Below are positions 63,980 through 64,000 of a stretch of DNA of 64,000 bases, in pieces. This DNA comes from Bacillota bacterium (GTDB taxonomy: Bacteria; Bacillota; Clostridia; Clostridiales; Clostridiaceae). The notes under the pieces were generated by a model. That model saw nothing but the letters and a program-made list of their open reading frames with translations, was not told the DNA's origin and searched no databases. Both the position numbers and the translations under genes were made by a program. Location: positions 1 to 64,000 of the forward strand of contig JAEWQX010000247.1 in NCBI GenBank assembly GCA_023399035.1. The letters run 5' to 3'. How positions within the stretch are numbered: position 1 is the first letter of the stretch; every line of letters starts with the position of its first letter.

Positions 63980-64000
63980 AAATATAATTATATGAATAAA

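Overview
The window is low-GC, densely packed DNA with Firmicutes-type signals: purine-rich Shine-Dalgarno sequences, TTGACA/TATAAT promoters, GTG and TTG starts, an AbrB regulator, a Spo0A-type box, a LexA/DinR-type box, and the ftsEX-ctp-uvrBA and rapZ-yvcK-whiA gene orders. Gene content and protein style fit a spore-forming Clostridium sensu stricto (cluster I) chromosome. The species cannot be fixed from sequence alone. No rRNA, tRNA, CRISPR array or prophage was seen.

Layout. 1-1.4 kb: tail of a probable GH18 hydrolase, the biotin transporter gene bioY, and a gene remnant. 1.4-9.9 kb, minus strand: an arginine regulon in two units, argC-argJ-argB-argD-argF and argG-argH, both with ArgR-like operators. 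10.1-11.2 kb: a DUF421/DUF4363 membrane pair. 11.5-24.3 kb: a nucleoside kinase-like protein, an OPT transporter, a PqqD-like protein, serine dehydratase sdaAB-sdaAA, an rRNA/tRNA methyltransferase pair, abrB, a DUF1836 protein, and a DinG/XPD-type helicase with a nuclease-like N-terminus. 24.5-28.1 kb: three genes for a diacetamido-uronic-acid nucleotide sugar, then a decayed dltB fragment. 28.2-36.0 kb: a YihY protein, a short SSB, a candidate small RNA, acpS-nnr, a GerS/LolA-like protein, the ndoAI-ndoA toxin-antitoxin pair, and a split transketolase. 36.1-52.3 kb: YitT, ftsEX, a Ctp protease, a MinJ-like PDZ protein, uvrB-uvrA, an FHA-FtsW-PBP cell-wall cassette, and uvrC. 52.7-57.4 kb: murB, rapZ, yvcK, whiA and a Dabb protein. 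57.6-64 kb: dnaE, interrupted by a group II intron.

The main finding is the dnaE locus. A 2,756-nt group II intron (59361-62116) with its own reverse transcriptase/maturase lies between the codon of the predicted third catalytic aspartate of DNA polymerase III alpha (Asp574, KMD|FLGLRTL) and the next codon. The 5' GTGCG end, a canonical 34-nt domain V, EBS1/IBS1 and EBS2/IBS2 pairings, and the exact reading frame across the exons (574 + 620 codons = 1,194 aa) all agree. The host's replicative polymerase therefore appears to depend on RNA splicing, because unspliced mRNA stops six codons into the intron.

A second unexplained structure is a dispersed family of heptamer-repeat elements (unit near AGTTGAN, often as inverted arms around a GAAATCTC core). 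It occurs at about ten intergenic sites, usually squeezed between a stop codon and the next ribosome-binding site. Other points worth a look are two promoter-terminator pairs without an ORF (candidate small RNAs), an RBS-sequestering hairpin that may be an IS200/IS605-type remnant, and clear operator sites for LexA (uvrBA), Spo0A (abrB) and ArgR (argC).
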